From Pseudanabaena sp. UBA1465 (GTDB lineage Bacteria > Cyanobacteriota > Cyanobacteriia > Pseudanabaenales > Pseudanabaenaceae), in contig DCSN01000075.1 in the NCBI GenBank assembly GCA_002325645.1, forward strand, positions 1 through 22,161: DNA of 22,161 nucleotides, read 5' to 3'. The translations under genes and the position numbers were made by a program. The notes below the pieces were generated by a model. The model was not told the origin of the DNA. It did not search any database and saw only the letters and a list, made by a program, of their open reading frames with translations. This document shows, one piece after another, positions 22,132-22,161 of this stretch (positions are counted from its first letter, which is position 1; each line of letters opens with the position of its first letter).

Positions 22132-22161
22132 TTTATTGTCGTGACATACCCGACACTCATT

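Noticed and set aside
22129..22161. A CxxCH-like heme motif just upstream of the PRC-barrel start in the same open frame.
   Set aside because: The family normally starts at the M-H-N-G-K-like position, no signal peptide is visible in the few codons left in the window, and a single five-residue motif in a short open stretch is easily chance.
1..22161. The many GCGATCGC octamers as a special regulatory array.
   Set aside because: This is the HIP1 repeat, spread genome-wide in many cyanobacteria and found here within most genes at similar density, so it marks lineage and not a local function.
1..22161. CRISPR array, tRNA, rRNA, cobalamin or TPP riboswitch.
   Set aside because: I looked for regularly spaced direct repeats, cloverleaf-like segments and conserved riboswitch cores by eye and found none.

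Overview
The window comes from a cyanobacterium. The octamer GCGATCGC (HIP1) and its core CGATCG recur throughout on both strands. The gene families are also typical of filamentous cyanobacteria: Uma2 nucleases, CHASE2-kinase, DUF928, TPR-CHAT, very large GAF/PAS hybrid kinases, a cyanobacterial L32 and a PRC-barrel protein. The AT-rich base composition and repeat style suggest something Pseudanabaena-like, but that genus-level guess is inference only. No rRNA, tRNA, CRISPR array or intact insertion sequence is visible.

Region 1 (1-3183). A minus-strand run of small genes encodes a 30-aa signal-peptide-like ORF, an 85-aa two-helix membrane protein, an 80-aa beta-rich protein, a secreted CHAP-type peptidoglycan hydrolase and a 102-aa unknown. 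It is divergent from a plus-strand XRE-HTH/NB-ARC (STAND) ATPase. The gap between them holds a striking array of GTTTCTTR half-sites around a perfect 16-bp palindrome, which looks like the operator of the HTH-ATPase.

Region 2 (3184-9987). After a repeat-rich spacer comes a tight plus-strand operon with 4-8 bp overlaps: a Uma2 nuclease, a Ser/Thr kinase with a periplasmic CHASE2 domain, an exported DUF928 protein and an exported TPR-CHAT caspase-like protein. The TPR-CHAT gene is split by a -1 frame change exactly at a nine-A run that contains an in-frame A AAA AAC slippery heptamer. The layout suggests an envelope-facing sensor kinase wired to a caspase-like effector.

Region 3 (9988-10594). 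A stand-alone thiS gene is followed by a nested repeat region: a 90-bp TA-flanked MITE-like element and a perfect 24-bp hairpin.

Region 4 (10595-17295). A 1585-aa hybrid histidine kinase (dCache-like sensor, HAMP, duplicated GAF-PAS, HisKA, HATPase, REC) is followed 74 bp later by a REC-GGDEF-EAL protein. This is a plausible phosphorelay to cyclic-di-GMP module.

Region 5 (17370-19751). A COG0523/CobW-type metallochaperone GTPase with a His/Asp-rich loop and an EamA permease are followed by a non-coding, highly structured segment that may be the relic of a TnpB-type element end or a small RNA.

Region 6 (19752-22161). This holds a second DUF928 gene (minus), an intergenic region with a palindrome and a UUCG-type hairpin, a bacteriohemerythrin with one unusual ligand position, rpmF (ribosomal protein L32, 58 aa, minus strand) and a PRC-barrel protein (minus) near the window edge.
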